Of a stretch of DNA of 64,000 bases, positions 1 to 9,723 are shown piece after piece (within the stretch, counting starts at the first letter, position 1; each line of letters opens with the position of its first letter). Below the pieces are notes generated by a model, which worked only from the letters and a program-made list of their open reading frames with translations, was not told the origin of the DNA and searched no databases. Position numbers and translations under genes: made by a program. Source of the stretch: Pseudoalteromonas sp. OOF1S-7 (GTDB lineage: Bacteria > Pseudomonadota > Gammaproteobacteria > Enterobacterales > Alteromonadaceae); NCBI RefSeq assembly GCF_022347765.1, contig NZ_JAKRFZ010000010.1, forward strand, positions 62,001 through 126,000, given 5' to 3'.

Positions 1-44
1 GACAATCCTCCCCACCAGACTTAAAGACTCAAACGGAAACTGAC

Positions 45-1943
45 ATGAATAAACGGAATTTTGCGCTCAGAGCGTTATCACTGACCTGGATAGTCATCGG
101 CTTTGTGGTGTTTATTGCGTCTTTATCAGCTTATGTACTCTATACTTACCATCAGACCCGCACCACTATAGTCAAGAGCATAGATCAAAAGCTACTCATG
201 GCCGCACGCAGTACTCAGCTGATTTTAGGTGATGATTATCATGACAGACTCAACGAAATAGATAACGAAGAGTATCGCCATAAAAGCATGCAACTGTCCG
301 AGCTGGCGCGACATCTGGGCGTTGAATACGTTTATGCCATGGTTTACGATGCCCCCTATGTACGCTTTAGCGCCTCCAGCTATACTCAAAGCGATGTGTT
401 ACAGGATAAAGTAACCCGTTTACTGGACCTGTATTCTGAAGCCACTGCGGTCAACAAAAGTGCATTTCGCTCAACACAACCCTTGTTTGAAGTCTCTGAA
501 GACAAGTGGGGCCACTTTAAAACCATTTTTATCCCCCATGTAACACGTGACGGACGGGTCTATCTGACTGGCGCAGACATCAAAACATCACACATTCAAA
601 CCGAGCTGGCCAAGAGCGTTAAAGAGGCGCTGTTCACCGCTTGCTTCTTCTTTGCCATTGCCTTATTGGTGGCAGGGATGTACTTACTGATATTGAGGAA
701 AACCCTGACAACGGATGCGCGTACCGGTTTTCCTAATCGCCTGGCATTGGAACAGGATCTGGCGAAAAACCCCAACCAGCATCTTAGTCTGGCAATTGTT
801 GCTATTAATGAGCTGGAAGAGATTGTCAGCTTTTATGGCACTGACGTCGGCGATGAGATAATCCGCCGCGTCATGAACCACTTCAGTGAGTTTACTGTGC
901 CATTTAAGGTGTATCGCCTCGCCACTGCCAAGCTGGTGCTACTGAGCGACGCCAATAAGGGAGAGCATTACCTGAGCAGCCTGATCAATGAGTTCCCTAC
1001 CACGACCCCTATCTTACAGCATCCGCATTTATACATTCAGATCACTGCGGGCATCGCCAACGGCAATAAGCGCCTGCTACTGGAAAATGCGTTTATTGCC
1101 TGCCGCCAGGCGCAGCAAAAACAACAGCGGGTGTGTCTGTACGGACAAGATCCAACACAGATCAAAACCATTCAGGAATCCCACATTGCCATCGCTAAAA
1201 CAGTGCAAAGCGCTTTTGAACAGCACCGAATTCTGCCTTATTTTACGCCGCGAATGGGTACTGAGAGCCAAGCCATCGAACAATATCATTGCACCCCGAG
1301 AGTACTCACGGAGCAGGGCCTGATCTTACGTCCTGAATCTTTCTCAGAGGTGATCCGCCACTCCAGGCTGAGCTCTCAACTGACCAAAGTCATGCTTGAG
1401 CTGTGCACCGCACATTTTCGAAAATCACATCATGCCTGGAGCATGCAATTGAGCTGGCAGGATCTGGCCGATCCGCAAATAATGGAGTTTATTTTTGCGC
1501 AGCTCAGACGTTACCCACAACCTGCCAAAATTACCTTTGAACTGGAAGAGCAAGAAGTGATTGAGCATTTTGCCGACATGCGGGTCTATATCAATGTGCT
1601 TAAAAGCAAAGGCGTGAATATCATGGTGGCGTCGAGCAACAGTGGTTTGCTGACCATCAGCCGGGTTCTTAAGCTTACCATAGACAGCGTCAAGCTTACC
1701 TCCAGCGTCATTGAGCAGCTAAGTGAAGAGACTGAACTGCATGAGTACATTGAACACATTGCCAGGCTCTGCCATGAGCGCCAAATCACTTTGCTGGTAG
1801 ACGGTGTACACAGTAAATATCAACTGGAGCAATTGTTAAGCTGTAATGTTAAGTTGGTTGAAGGGAGCCTGATTGGCACGCCCGGACCACATATCAACAT
1901 CAACCCGGGCAACATAGGAAAAGATTTTCAGGCCAGCGCCTGA
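45..1943 (+). CDS. Membrane protein with degenerate GGDEF and EAL domains (CsrD-like architecture)
   Basis: This 632-residue protein has a membrane helix near residues 13-35, an extracytoplasmic region to about 195, a second helix near 197-218, then cytoplasmic GGDEF-like and EAL-like domains. The GGDEF domain begins at TDARTGFPNRLALE, but the signature loop reads RLATAKLVLL, so GGDEF has become ATAKL. The EAL signature is also lost: the segment before LRPESF reads IEQYHCTPRVL. Neither cyclase nor phosphodiesterase activity is expected. Known proteins of this layout, such as E. coli CsrD (646 residues), act as non-catalytic partners, there in CsrB/C sRNA turnover. Orthology to CsrD is inferred from architecture only. 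The gene stands alone, convergent with the next gene. Confidence 0.8.
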   Translation: MNKRNFALRALSLTWIVIGFVVFIASLSAYVLYTYHQTRTTIVKSIDQKLLMAARSTQLILGDDYHDRLNEIDNEEYRHKSMQLSELARHLGVEYVYAMVYDAPYVRFSASSYTQSDVLQDKVTRLLDLYSEATAVNKSAFRSTQPLFEVSEDKWGHFKTIFIPHVTRDGRVYLTGADIKTSHIQTELAKSVKEALFTACFFFAIALLVAGMYLLILRKTLTTDARTGFPNRLALEQDLAKNPNQHLSLAIVAINELEEIVSFYGTDVGDEIIRRVMNHFSEFTVPFKVYRLATAKLVLLSDANKGEHYLSSLINEFPTTTPILQHPHLYIQITAGIANGNKRLLLENAFIACRQAQQKQQRVCLYGQDPTQIKTIQESHIAIAKTVQSAFEQHRILPYFTPRMGTESQAIEQYHCTPRVLTEQGLILRPESFSEVIRHSRLSSQLTKVMLELCTAHFRKSHHAWSMQLSWQDLADPQIMEFIFAQLRRYPQPAKITFELEEQEVIEHFADMRVYINVLKSKGVNIMVASSNSGLLTISRVLKLTIDSVKLTSSVIEQLSEETELHEYIEHIARLCHERQITLLVDGVHSKYQLEQLLSCNVKLVEGSLIGTPGPHININPGNIGKDFQASA

Positions 1944-1986
1944 ACACCGCGCTGTATCGTCTGTGAGCGCACCAGTGATACTGCGC

Positions 1987-2652
1987 CTATAACTGAGCGA
2001 TCAGGCGGGTACTTTGTTGCCCGCTGGCCCAGTATTTACGCTCAAACGGGGTCATCGCCGTATCGCTTTCATAGGCACTGACCTCGGCCTTTTTACCAGC
2101 CAGCGTCAGGCTGCGGGCAAATTCCTCAACATAAATTGACCAGTTGCTGCGCAACTCAAGTCGCCCACCCAGCTCAACGATATAGGGGAAGACCGCCGCG
2201 CCATGCCAGCGCCTTTGCAGGTGTTTGGCTTTCGGCCAGGGGTTGGGATAGAGCAAATAGTGATGACTTGGCTGCCAGCTGGCCTCACAGGCCAGACGCC
2301 AAAAGTCATTCAGATCTGCCTGAACCAGAATATACTGGCCAGACTCCGTCTGCTTGTATTCGATGTCGTGTTTTTCAAGACGATGTTCTGACTTATCGAT
2401 ACCTATGACTAAGGCATCCGGATGCCGCTTTGCCAGATTCGCCGTGCTCTCGCCTACACCACAACAGGAATCCAGAATGATGGGCCCATCAAATGCCTGT
2501 ACTTTTTCGTTAACCTGCTCAAAGGCTTGTTGCGTATGGGCTGCAATGGGCTTTTTGAACGGCGTATTAAGGTGTTTCTGGACCACCTCGTCTAACTTTT
2601 CGTGGAGTCCGTCCTGGTTACTGGTGATGCTTCTGGAGTTTGCGTCTGACAT
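1987..2652 (-). CDS. TrmB-family SAM-dependent methyltransferase paralogue
   Basis: This is a class I methyltransferase of the tRNA (guanine-N7) methyltransferase family. The SAM-binding motif I is LDSCCGVGEST, followed by an acidic strand end (VIGIDKS) and the family motif YPNPWPKAKHLQRRWHG. The last resembles [14 protein letters not shown] of the true TrmB encoded at 40378-41112. I set the start at the ATG at 2652, giving 221 residues; an in-frame extension to 2751 adds about 33 residues with no domain character. With a canonical TrmB elsewhere in the window, this copy is a paralogue whose substrate cannot be read from sequence. It lies just downstream of the ABC pair on the same strand, about 108 nt from the permease stop. 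Confidence 0.8.
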   Translation of the reverse strand: MSDANSRSITSNQDGLHEKLDEVVQKHLNTPFKKPIAAHTQQAFEQVNEKVQAFDGPIILDSCCGVGESTANLAKRHPDALVIGIDKSEHRLEKHDIEYKQTESGQYILVQADLNDFWRLACEASWQPSHHYLLYPNPWPKAKHLQRRWHGAAVFPYIVELGGRLELRSNWSIYVEEFARSLTLAGKKAEVSAYESDTAMTPFERKYWASGQQSTRLIAQL

Positions 2653-2759
2653 AACAGCGAATTGTGGCTCATAGTCTGAAATATAATGGGGGTATTTTAT
2701 CTCAGTCCGCCGGATTAAGTAAGCGGTTGTGTGGCAGAGTCCCCCTGCCACTTTTCAGA

Positions 2760-3533
2760 TCAATGGCGTAAACCAACACCACGCTTGATCAGATTCAATG
2801 CCACCGCAAACAGCACAGTGATAAAACCAATTAACACACCAAAGGCCAGCGTGATATCGACATCAGAGACGCCCAGGAAACCATAGCGGAAGGCATTCAC
2901 CATGTAGATGATTGGGTTTATCTGAGACACGCCCTGCCAAAACTCTGGCAATAAGGTGATGGAATAAAACACCCCGCCCAGGTAAGTCAGTGGTGTCAGC
3001 ACAAAAGTCGGGATGATACTGATATCGTCAAAACTATTAGCAAAGACCGCATTGATAAGACCACCCAGCGCAAAGACCGCCGAGGTCAGCAACACGGTCA
3101 GCATGATCACTGCCAGGTTATGAATTTGAATATCCACAAACAGCAGGCTCACCAGCGTCACTATCAAACCTACCAGCATACCACGGGCCATGCCGCCACC
3201 AATATAACCCAGCACTATGATATAGTTTGGCACTGGCGCCACTAGTAACTCTTCAATGCTTTTTTGAAACTTAGTGGAATAAAAGCTCGATGCCACATTG
3301 GAATAAGAGTTGGTGATCACCGACATCATGATAAGCCCCGGCACGATGAACTCCATGTAACTGAAGCCACCCATCTCGCCAATGCGTGAGCCGATCAGTG
3401 AGCCAAAAATCACAAAGTATAAGGTCATGGTGATGGCCGGTGGCACCAGGGTTTGCACCCAAATGCGTAAGAAGCGGATACACTCTTTGATCCAGATACT
3501 TTTCAGTGCTACGCCGTAGTTTAAGATTTTCAT
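2760..3533 (-). CDS. yadH: ABC-2 type transporter permease, YadH-like
   Basis: This 257-residue inner-membrane protein has about six hydrophobic helices and the ABC2_membrane family pattern. It includes the segment PTFVLTPLTYLGGVFYSI and the loop INPIIYMVNAFRYGFLG typical of YadH/NodJ-like permeases. It pairs with the ATPase encoded immediately upstream; the two genes overlap by 4 nt (3530-3533), indicating translational coupling. The substrate is unknown; E. coli YadGH is itself uncharacterised. The assignment to the YadH branch rests on length, motif pattern and the ATPase partner. Confidence 0.88.
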   Translation of the reverse strand: MKILNYGVALKSIWIKECIRFLRIWVQTLVPPAITMTLYFVIFGSLIGSRIGEMGGFSYMEFIVPGLIMMSVITNSYSNVASSFYSTKFQKSIEELLVAPVPNYIIVLGYIGGGMARGMLVGLIVTLVSLLFVDIQIHNLAVIMLTVLLTSAVFALGGLINAVFANSFDDISIIPTFVLTPLTYLGGVFYSITLLPEFWQGVSQINPIIYMVNAFRYGFLGVSDVDITLAFGVLIGFITVLFAVALNLIKRGVGLRH

Positions 3534-4450
3534 TCGCTGCGCCCCTGTTCCAGTAACCCGACAAACAATTCTTCCAGCCGGTTTGCCTTATTTCGCATAC
3601 TCAGCACCGTATTGCCCTGCTCATTAAGCTGGGTGAATACCCCATTCAGACCCTGAGATTTCGCTACTTCGACTTCCAGCGTGTGGTCATCAGTGAGCAT
3701 AAATTCATAACCTTCAAGTTTAACCGGGTTGATGGGCGCTTTGAGGTCCAGCACAAAGGTTTCTTTGTCCAGCTTTGCCAGCAAGGCTTTAATGGTGGTG
3801 TGTTCAACGATTTTGCCCTGATCGATAATGGCGATATTTCGACACAGCAGCTCAGCTTCTTCCAGATAATGGGTGGTCAGGATAATGGTGATCCCCTGCG
3901 CGTTGATCTCACGCAGGAAGTCCCACATAGAGCGGCGCAGTTCAATATCTACCCCGGCAGTGGGTTCATCCAGGATCAGTAATTTTGGTTCATGCATCAG
4001 CGCCCGGGCAATCATCAGACGACGTTTCATACCGCCCGATAAAGTACGTGCCTGTTTGTCTTTTTTGTCCAGCAAGCCCAGTTGCTTCAGGTATTTTTCG
4101 GCGCGCTCATGGGCCAGCGCACGCGGCACACCATAATAGCCGGCCTGATTGACCAAAATCTGATTGAGGGTTTCAAACTGGTTAAAGTTGAACTCCTGCG
4201 GCACCAGACCAAGGTGAGATTTAGCCGCTTCCAGGTCGGTATCTATGCTGTGGCCAAATACTTCAACCTGGCCCGCGGTTTTGTTCACCAAAGATGAAAT
4301 AACCCCAATGGTAGTCGACTTACCCGCGCCATTTGGCCCCAGCAGCGCAAAGAAGTCGCCCTGCTCGACCTGTAAATCAATCCCTTTAACGGCTTCAACG
4401 CCGTTACTGTAGACCTTACGCAGGCCAGATATATTTAATGCCTTTGTCAT
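3530..4450 (-). CDS. yadG: ABC transporter ATP-binding protein, YadG-like
   Basis: This nucleotide-binding subunit of about 306 residues has Walker A GPNGAGKST, the ABC signature LSGGMKRR, Walker B LLILDEPTAGVD and the switch histidine in ILTTHYLEEAE. A C-terminal extension of roughly 80 residues follows the ATPase core, as in YadG and drug or polysaccharide exporters. I chose the ATG at 4450; an in-frame GTG at 4468 is possible, but an AGGA lies between the two. It is translationally coupled to the permease gene and most likely forms a homodimer on a permease dimer. The transported compound is not predictable. Confidence 0.9.
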   Translation of the reverse strand: MTKALNISGLRKVYSNGVEAVKGIDLQVEQGDFFALLGPNGAGKSTTIGVISSLVNKTAGQVEVFGHSIDTDLEAAKSHLGLVPQEFNFNQFETLNQILVNQAGYYGVPRALAHERAEKYLKQLGLLDKKDKQARTLSGGMKRRLMIARALMHEPKLLILDEPTAGVDIELRRSMWDFLREINAQGITIILTTHYLEEAELLCRNIAIIDQGKIVEHTTIKALLAKLDKETFVLDLKAPINPVKLEGYEFMLTDDHTLEVEVAKSQGLNGVFTQLNEQGNTVLSMRNKANRLEELFVGLLEQGRSE

Positions 4451-4525
4451 CTTATTGTTTTTCCTCACATCCCCATGTTGTTGTTTTCACTTGTTTGTAC
4501 CGATACGCTGTTTAACCGAGCTGCA

Positions 4526-5143
4526 TCAATCGCCATAGCCCCAGCGTTTCGCCAGCTGATGCGCTATACCTAAATGGTCTAAAATGCGCGCCACCATAAA
4601 ATCGACGAGATCCTCGATGCTTTGTGGCTGGTGATAAAACCCGGGCGCCGCGGGCATAATGGTGACCCCAAGGCGGCTTAGTTTGAGCATATTTTCCAGG
4701 TGAATAGCACTGAATGGCGTTTCTCTGGGAACCAGAATAAGCTCGCCGCGCTCTTTGATCACCACATCAGCCGCGCGCTCTAACAGGTTGTCGGATGCCC
4801 CCATGGCAATCGCCGACACACTCCCCGCACTGCACGGGCAGACCACCATTTTCTTGGGCGCCGCAGAACCCGACGCCACCGGGCTGAACCAGTTGTCTTT
4901 ACCAAATACCTGGATCTGCCCAGCCCTGGCCTGATAGAGCTCACTGAGCTGTGCTGTAGCTTTGTCCTCATTACCAGACAGTTTGATGTTAGATTCGGTG
5001 TCCAGCACCACTCTTGCGGCACTGGAGATCAGCACATAAACCTGATAATCCAGCGCCACCAGCACTTCGAGTAAACGCAAACCATATGGCGCGCCCGATG
5101 CGCCGCTAAATGCCAGCGTAATGGCCGGCTTAAATTGTGACAT
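4526..5143 (-). CDS. ubiX: Flavin prenyltransferase UbiX
   Basis: UbiX joins dimethylallyl phosphate to FMN, making the prenylated flavin cofactor used by the UbiD decarboxylase in ubiquinone synthesis. The N terminus shows the flavin-binding [17 protein letters not shown]. Later motifs are [26 protein letters not shown] and the conserved [17 protein letters not shown]. The ATG at 5143 gives 205 residues, close to the family norm. An AGAGG overlapping the end of the upstream mpl gene serves as its ribosome binding site. It starts 4 nt after the mpl stop, so the two are co-transcribed; mpl-ubiX linkage also occurs in related bacteria. Confidence 0.93.
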   Translation of the reverse strand: MSQFKPAITLAFSGASGAPYGLRLLEVLVALDYQVYVLISSAARVVLDTESNIKLSGNEDKATAQLSELYQARAGQIQVFGKDNWFSPVASGSAAPKKMVVCPCSAGSVSAIAMGASDNLLERAADVVIKERGELILVPRETPFSAIHLENMLKLSRLGVTIMPAAPGFYHQPQSIEDLVDFMVARILDHLGIAHQLAKRWGYGD

Positions 5144-5147
5144 AACT

Positions 5148-6497
5148 TTATGACCTCTTTTCGCGCAGTGCACTTAACACTGCGGTATGGATCCCATTAA
5201 ATCCACCGTTGCTCATGATCAGGATATGCTCACCCGATTTTGCCTTAGCCGCCACCGCCGCGACGATGTCATCGGTACTGTGATAGCAGTCGTAGCCTGC
5301 CTGCTTTGCAGCCTCTTGCAGTGACCAGCTCAGATTCGGCGGCTCAAACAGCATCACCTCATCGGCTGCCGCCAGTGAATCCATCAGGGTTCGCTGATGG
5401 ACCCCCATTTTCATGGTGTTAGAGCGCGGCTCCAGAATCGCAGTAATGCGGGCATCGCCCACTTTGGCGCGTAATCCCGCCAAAGTGGTTTCAATGGCCG
5501 TGGGATGATGAGCAAAATCATCATACACACACACACCGTTTACCTCTCCGAGCAATTCCATACGTCGCTTGGGTGAGATAAATTTACCGAGCGCCTCAAT
5601 GCTGACGGACACAGGAATACCGACATGACGGGCAGCCGCAATGGCCATCAGGGCATTTTTGACGTTATGCTCGCCAATGGCCTGCCAGTTCACTGTGCCC
5701 TGGCTTTCGTTATTCAGTAACACCTCAAACTGGCTGCCATCGGCTTTACACAGGCGGTAATCCCAGTCGCCACCCAGCGTTTCCTGCTGGCTCCAGAAGC
5801 CTTTGTCTATCACTTCGCACAGGGGTTTATCCGCTGCCGGGTAAATCGCTTTACCCTGCGCAGGTAAGGTACGAAGTAAATGATGGAACTGGGTCTGAAT
5901 TGCGGCCAGATCGGCAAAAATATCGGCGTGATCAAATTCCAGGTTATTCATGATCAGGGTGCGCGGCAGGTAATGAACAAACTTACTGCGCTTATCAAAA
6001 AATGCCGTGTCGTACTCATCGGCCTCAATGACAAAAAACGGGGTATCACTGGTGCGTGCCGACACGCCAAAGTTTTGCACTATGCCGCCGATCAGAAAGC
6101 CCGGCCGCAGCCCTGCATATTCCAGCAACCAGGCCAGCATACTGGCGGTGGTGGTTTTACCATGCGTACCAGCCACCGCCAGTACCCAGCTGTTTTGCAG
6201 CACGTGATGTTTCAGCCACTCAGGGCCTGAGGTATAAGGTAAGCCACGCTCAAGCACATATTCCACACAGGCATTCCCCCGGCTCATGGCATTGCCAATC
6301 ACCACCATATCGGGTGCCGGGTCCAGCTGGGCCGGATCATAGCCCTGGGTTAATTCAATACCAAGCGACTCCAGCTGAGTGCTCATAGGTGGATAAACGT
6401 TTTGATCGGATCCCGTCACCTTGTGGCCCAGCGACTTCGCAATGGCCGCAATGCCACCCATAAAGGTGCCGCAGATCCCAAGAATGTGAATATGCAT
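5148..6497 (-). CDS. mpl: UDP-N-acetylmuramate:L-Ala-gamma-D-Glu-meso-DAP ligase (Mpl)
   Basis: This cell-wall recycling ligase reattaches recovered murein tripeptide to UDP-MurNAc. The 449-residue protein opens with the Rossmann motif [21 protein letters not shown]. The Mur-ligase P-loop is [14 protein letters not shown], followed by [11 protein letters not shown] and the C-terminal domain motif [15 protein letters not shown]. Length and motif order match Mpl rather than MurC, which is longer. AmpD, encoded at 60111-60647, releases the recycled tripeptide, so both ends of this recycling route are in the window. It is first in an operon with ubiX. Confidence 0.95.
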   Translation of the reverse strand: MHIHILGICGTFMGGIAAIAKSLGHKVTGSDQNVYPPMSTQLESLGIELTQGYDPAQLDPAPDMVVIGNAMSRGNACVEYVLERGLPYTSGPEWLKHHVLQNSWVLAVAGTHGKTTTASMLAWLLEYAGLRPGFLIGGIVQNFGVSARTSDTPFFVIEADEYDTAFFDKRSKFVHYLPRTLIMNNLEFDHADIFADLAAIQTQFHHLLRTLPAQGKAIYPAADKPLCEVIDKGFWSQQETLGGDWDYRLCKADGSQFEVLLNNESQGTVNWQAIGEHNVKNALMAIAAARHVGIPVSVSIEALGKFISPKRRMELLGEVNGVCVYDDFAHHPTAIETTLAGLRAKVGDARITAILEPRSNTMKMGVHQRTLMDSLAAADEVMLFEPPNLSWSLQEAAKQAGYDCYHSTDDIVAAVAAKAKSGEHILIMSNGGFNGIHTAVLSALREKRS

Positions 6498-6624
6498 GAT
6501 TTAATTAACTAATTAGCTGACTAACCCGCTTAGGTTATCATACTCGTCTGAACCTTGGCTGGTTTTGTGAGCGGATCTCTACAAAACACTTTTGCAGCTG
6601 GTACAAAGTCACCACAGCAGGCAT

Positions 6625-6659
6625 AAAAAAACCGGCTTAAGTGCATCACCTAAACCGGA
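6625..6659 (-). terminator. Probable rho-independent terminator of pyrE
   Basis: Read on the minus strand, an imperfect CCGG-centred stem is followed by a run of at least six T. It lies about 30 nt after the pyrE stop and closes the rph-pyrE transcript. Confidence 0.7.
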
Positions 6660-6690
6660 TTTTTAGATACGATTTTAACGGGCTATCTGA

Positions 6691-7335
6691 TTAAGCAACA
6701 CCATACTGGTCGCGATACGCTTTAACCGCTTCCAGATGCTCGGCCATATCGCCTTGTTGCTCAAGGTACGTGATCAGATCAGCCAGTTTTACGATAGACA
6801 CCACCGCGGTGTTAAAGTCGCGCTCCACTTCCTGAATGGCGGACAGCTCACCTTTGCCTTTTTCCTGACGATCAAGGGCAATTAATACACCGGCCAGATC
6901 GGCCTCATTGGCTGCGATGATCTCCATCGACTCACGGATAGCCGTACCCGCCGTGATCACATCATCCACCAGCATGATACGACCAGCTAGCTCAGAGCCA
7001 ACCAGGTTGCCGCCTTCACCGTGCTGCTTTTTCTCTTTACGATTAAAGCAGTAAGGTACGTCTTTGTCGTAGTGATCCGCCAGTGCCACAGCAGTGGTGG
7101 TCGCAATGGGAATGCCTTTATACGCCGGGCCAAACAGCACATTGTACGCAATGCCGGCATCTTCCAGTGCAGCGGCATAAAAACGCCCTAAACGCGCCAG
7201 GTCGCGACCCGTATTGAACAGGCCCGCATTGAAGAAATAAGGGCTGGTACGGCCAGATTTAAGCGTAAATTCACCAAACTTAAGCACCTGCTTTTGCAGG
7301 GCAAATTCAATAAAGTCTTTTTGATACTGTTTCAT
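6691..7335 (-). CDS. pyrE: Orotate phosphoribosyltransferase PyrE
   Basis: PyrE converts orotate and PRPP to OMP in pyrimidine synthesis. The 214-residue protein matches E. coli PyrE in length. It shows the N-terminal [22 protein letters not shown], the substrate loop [11 protein letters not shown] and the PRPP-binding signature [17 protein letters not shown]. It lies 25 nt downstream of rph, and the two almost certainly form an operon, as in E. coli. I did not see an obvious UTP-sensitive attenuator in the short gap. Confidence 0.97.
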   Translation of the reverse strand: MKQYQKDFIEFALQKQVLKFGEFTLKSGRTSPYFFNAGLFNTGRDLARLGRFYAAALEDAGIAYNVLFGPAYKGIPIATTTAVALADHYDKDVPYCFNRKEKKQHGEGGNLVGSELAGRIMLVDDVITAGTAIRESMEIIAANEADLAGVLIALDRQEKGKGELSAIQEVERDFNTAVVSIVKLADLITYLEQQGDMAEHLEAVKAYRDQYGVA

Positions 7336-7360
7336 ACGATACCTTTTTATTTACGAATGC

Positions 7361-8074
7361 TTATGCCAGCGCCTGTTTTTGCAGGTCAATGATCTCACGG
7401 ATTGAATGCTTAGCCAGTGCCAGCAGCTCGTCCAGCTCTTCAAATGAGAAAGGTTCGCCCTCGGCTGTACCCTGTACTTCAATCAGTTTGCCGGTTTCGG
7501 TCATAATCACGTTCATGTCGGTTTCGGCTTCTGAATCTTCCAGATATTCCAGATCGGTAATGGCTTCGCCGTTGTAAACGCCCACAGAAATAGCCGCAAT
7601 CATAAACTTAAGCGGGTTCGCGTTGATCATGCCCTTGGCACGCATGTGTGTCAGCGCATCAACCAAAGCCACACAAGCACCGCTGATAGACGCAGTACGT
7701 GTACCACCGTCAGCCTGCAGTACATCACAGTCGATAGTAATGGTGTTTTCACCCAGCGCGCTCAAATCAACCGCAGCACGCAATGCACGGGCGATCAGAC
7801 GTTGGATCTCCATGGTACGGCCGCCCTGCTTGCCTTTTGCCGCTTCACGGCCATTACGCGTGTGAGTAGAACGCGGAAGCATCCCGTATTCTGCAGTGAT
7901 CCAGCCTTTGCCCTGGCCTTTCATAAAACGCGGTACACCCGCTTCAACCGTAGCAGTACACAACACCTTAGTGTTGCCAAACTCTACCAGCACCGAGCCC
8001 TCGGCATGCATAGTATAGTTACGTGTAAAAGTTACCGGTCTGATTTGATTTGCAGTTCTTTCGCTTGGACGCAT
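7361..8074 (-). CDS. rph: Ribonuclease PH
   Basis: This phosphorolytic 3'-5' exoribonuclease trims tRNA 3' ends. The natural start is the ATG at 8074 ([14 protein letters not shown]), giving 237 residues, about the family length. An in-frame extension to 8155 lacks family character. Conserved segments include [49 protein letters not shown] and [18 protein letters not shown], cited here in part. It is the upstream gene of the rph-pyrE operon and is divergent from yicC. Confidence 0.96.
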   Translation of the reverse strand: MRPSERTANQIRPVTFTRNYTMHAEGSVLVEFGNTKVLCTATVEAGVPRFMKGQGKGWITAEYGMLPRSTHTRNGREAAKGKQGGRTMEIQRLIARALRAAVDLSALGENTITIDCDVLQADGGTRTASISGACVALVDALTHMRAKGMINANPLKFMIAAISVGVYNGEAITDLEYLEDSEAETDMNVIMTETGKLIEVQGTAEGEPFSFEELDELLALAKHSIREIIDLQKQALA

Positions 8075-8300
8075 CCACCTTCCCCTATGATCAAAGTTTC
8101 GCGATATTATAAAGGGTTCCCAGGCGCTATGCCATGCGGATCGCGAATAATTCACACCCAGCCACTAGAGCTGGCCGATGTTTCAGCTATAATGGCGGAG
8201 TTTCGTTCATGGCGATGTGTGTGTTCAGCAACGACAGCGCAGACCCTTAAAGTCACCACATGCAGACGCGCCACAACCTTAAATTAGATTAGGAACTTAT

Positions 8301-9161
8301 ATGATCCATAGTATGACCGCTTATGCCCGTAAAGAGATCAAGGGCGACTGGGGCACCGGTGTGTGGGAGATCCGCTCCGTCAACCAACGCTATCTTGAAA
8401 CCTTTATCCGCGCACCGGAGCAGTTCCGTGGCCTGGAGCCGGTTATTCGCGAGCGCCTGCGCAAACACTTACAGCGCGGTAAAGTGGAAGTATTTTTAAA
8501 GTTCACCGCCAACCCGGCGCACGTAGGTCAGCTGTCGATCAACGAAACCCTGAGCAAGCAGCTAATTGAAAATGCCAAGTGGGTGCAGTCGCACAGCGGT
8601 GGCGAGATCAATCCAACCGACATCCTGCGCTGGCCGGGCGTCATGGAAGCCGAAGAAGTGGATCTGGACACGGTGAATAGCGAGTTGTTAAAAGGCTTTG
8701 ATGCCCTGGTTGAAGACTTTAAAGCAGCACGCGCCAGTGAAGGTAACAACCTGGAAACCATGATCACCACCCGCCTGGACAGTATTCTGGAGCAGGTTGC
8801 CGTTGTTGAAGGTCACATGCCAGAAGTCACCAAATGGCAGCGTGAAAAACTCACCGCTAAGCTGGAAGACCTGAAAGCCGAAATCGACGAGAGCCGCCTG
8901 GAGCAGGAACTTATCTACCTGGCGCAAAAACAGGACGTGGCAGAAGAGCTCGACCGCCTCAAGTCACACGTTAAAGAAACCCATAAGATCCTGAAAAAAG
9001 GCGGCGCCTGTGGCCGACGCCTGGACTTTATGATGCAAGAGTTCAACCGCGAGTCTAACACCCTGGCGTCGAAGTCCATCAATACCGAGATCACCAACGC
9101 CGCCGTTGAGTTGAAGGTATTGATTGAGCAAATGCGCGAGCAGATCCAGAATATTGAGTAA
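8301..9161 (+). CDS. yicC: YicC-family endoribonuclease
   Basis: This 286-residue protein has the YicC N-terminal signature MIHSMTAYARKE and the C-terminal DUF1732 block GGACGRRLDFMMQEFNRESN ending in the VELKVLIEQMREQIQNIE helix. YicC/YloC proteins are reported to be RNases; E. coli YicC has been linked to turnover of the sRNA RyhB. The middle is rich in charged helices. An AGGAAC precedes the ATG. The gene is divergent from rph, as in many gammaproteobacteria. Core gene order breaks immediately downstream, where accessory DNA begins. Confidence 0.95.
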   Translation: MIHSMTAYARKEIKGDWGTGVWEIRSVNQRYLETFIRAPEQFRGLEPVIRERLRKHLQRGKVEVFLKFTANPAHVGQLSINETLSKQLIENAKWVQSHSGGEINPTDILRWPGVMEAEEVDLDTVNSELLKGFDALVEDFKAARASEGNNLETMITTRLDSILEQVAVVEGHMPEVTKWQREKLTAKLEDLKAEIDESRLEQELIYLAQKQDVAEELDRLKSHVKETHKILKKGGACGRRLDFMMQEFNRESNTLASKSINTEITNAAVELKVLIEQMREQIQNIE

Positions 9162-9215
9162 TGTTTCAGGCTGTTTCTCTGCGTTAAAATAGTCTTTAAT
9201 AAAAACGATTAAAGT

Positions 9216-9242
9216 AGGCAATTGCTCAATAGTGAATTGCCT
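9216..9242. terminator. Inverted repeat after yicC
   Basis: AGGCAATT at 9216-9223 pairs perfectly with AATTGCCT at 9235-9242 across an 11-nt loop. There is no T tract, so it may be a weak terminator or part of the boundary of the accessory region. Confidence 0.4.
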
Positions 9243-9280
9243 CTATATCCGGATCAGCGAAGGGCGAATGAGTATCGTAA

Positions 9281-9646
9281 CTAAGCCCCATCGTTATTGA
9301 ATGGCTCAAAGAGTCGCAAATACGCGCCTTTGGCTCTGACTATGTTTTTCCAAACCGCAGAGCCAGCAAGCGCTTTGGACATATCAGCCCCGACACACTC
9401 AACGCCGCCATTCAAAAGCTATTCCGTGAAGACAAAATGCCCGTGCCCCACTTTACCGTTCACGACCTACGCCGTACCTGTCGAAGCCTACTTGCAAGCA
9501 ATGGTGTAGCTGGCCATATCGCCGAACGATGCTTAAACCATAAGCTAAAAGGGGTTGAAGGTATCCATGATAGGTAAGATTATTTGGATGAGCGAAGGGG
9601 GGCATTAGAAATGATTGCAAAAAATATAGAGCCTCTAGCAGTATAA
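9281..9646 (+). pseudogene. Decayed tyrosine recombinase (P4-type integrase), C-terminal half
   Basis: Reading from 9281, the frame gives a typical integrase catalytic half: SDYVFPNRRASKRFGHIS, TLNAAIQKLF, FTVHDLRRTCRSLLASNGV and ERCLNHKLKGVEG. The box II arginine (HDLRRT) and the LNH histidine survive. The position of the nucleophilic tyrosine reads GIHDR instead of GIYDR. Two codons later comes a TAA at 9575-9577, inside what should be DRYDYLDERR. The frame beyond still encodes the family tail DYLDERRGALEMIAKNIEPL to 9646. The N-terminal half is missing. This is a relic, marking past integration next to yicC. Confidence 0.85.
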
Positions 9647-9657
9647 AATGAAACTTG

Positions 9658-9710
9658 ACGGTCAGTTCCCTGACCGTGACTGTCATGTCATGTCATGTCA
9701 TGTCATGTCG
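9658..9710. repeat. Hairpin plus TGTCA pentanucleotide tandem repeat
   Basis: ACGGTCAG (9658-9665) and CTGACCGT (9670-9677) form a perfect 8-bp stem with a 4-nt loop. Directly after it, 9681-9710 holds six tandem copies of TGTCA, the last ending in G. It separates the integrase relic from the 3' end of the OLD-family gene, and could include an old recombination site or be a slippage-prone repeat. Confidence 0.75.
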
Positions 9711-9723
9711 TAGTAAACTTACT

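Noticed and set aside
2136..2674. Plus-strand frames opposite the TrmB-like gene
   Set aside because: These are shadows of the coding strand with low-complexity, Cys/Arg-rich translations and no ribosome binding sites.
2653..2751. N-terminal extension of the TrmB-like methyltransferase
   Set aside because: The 33 extra residues show no similarity to the family, and a proper ATG exists at 2652.
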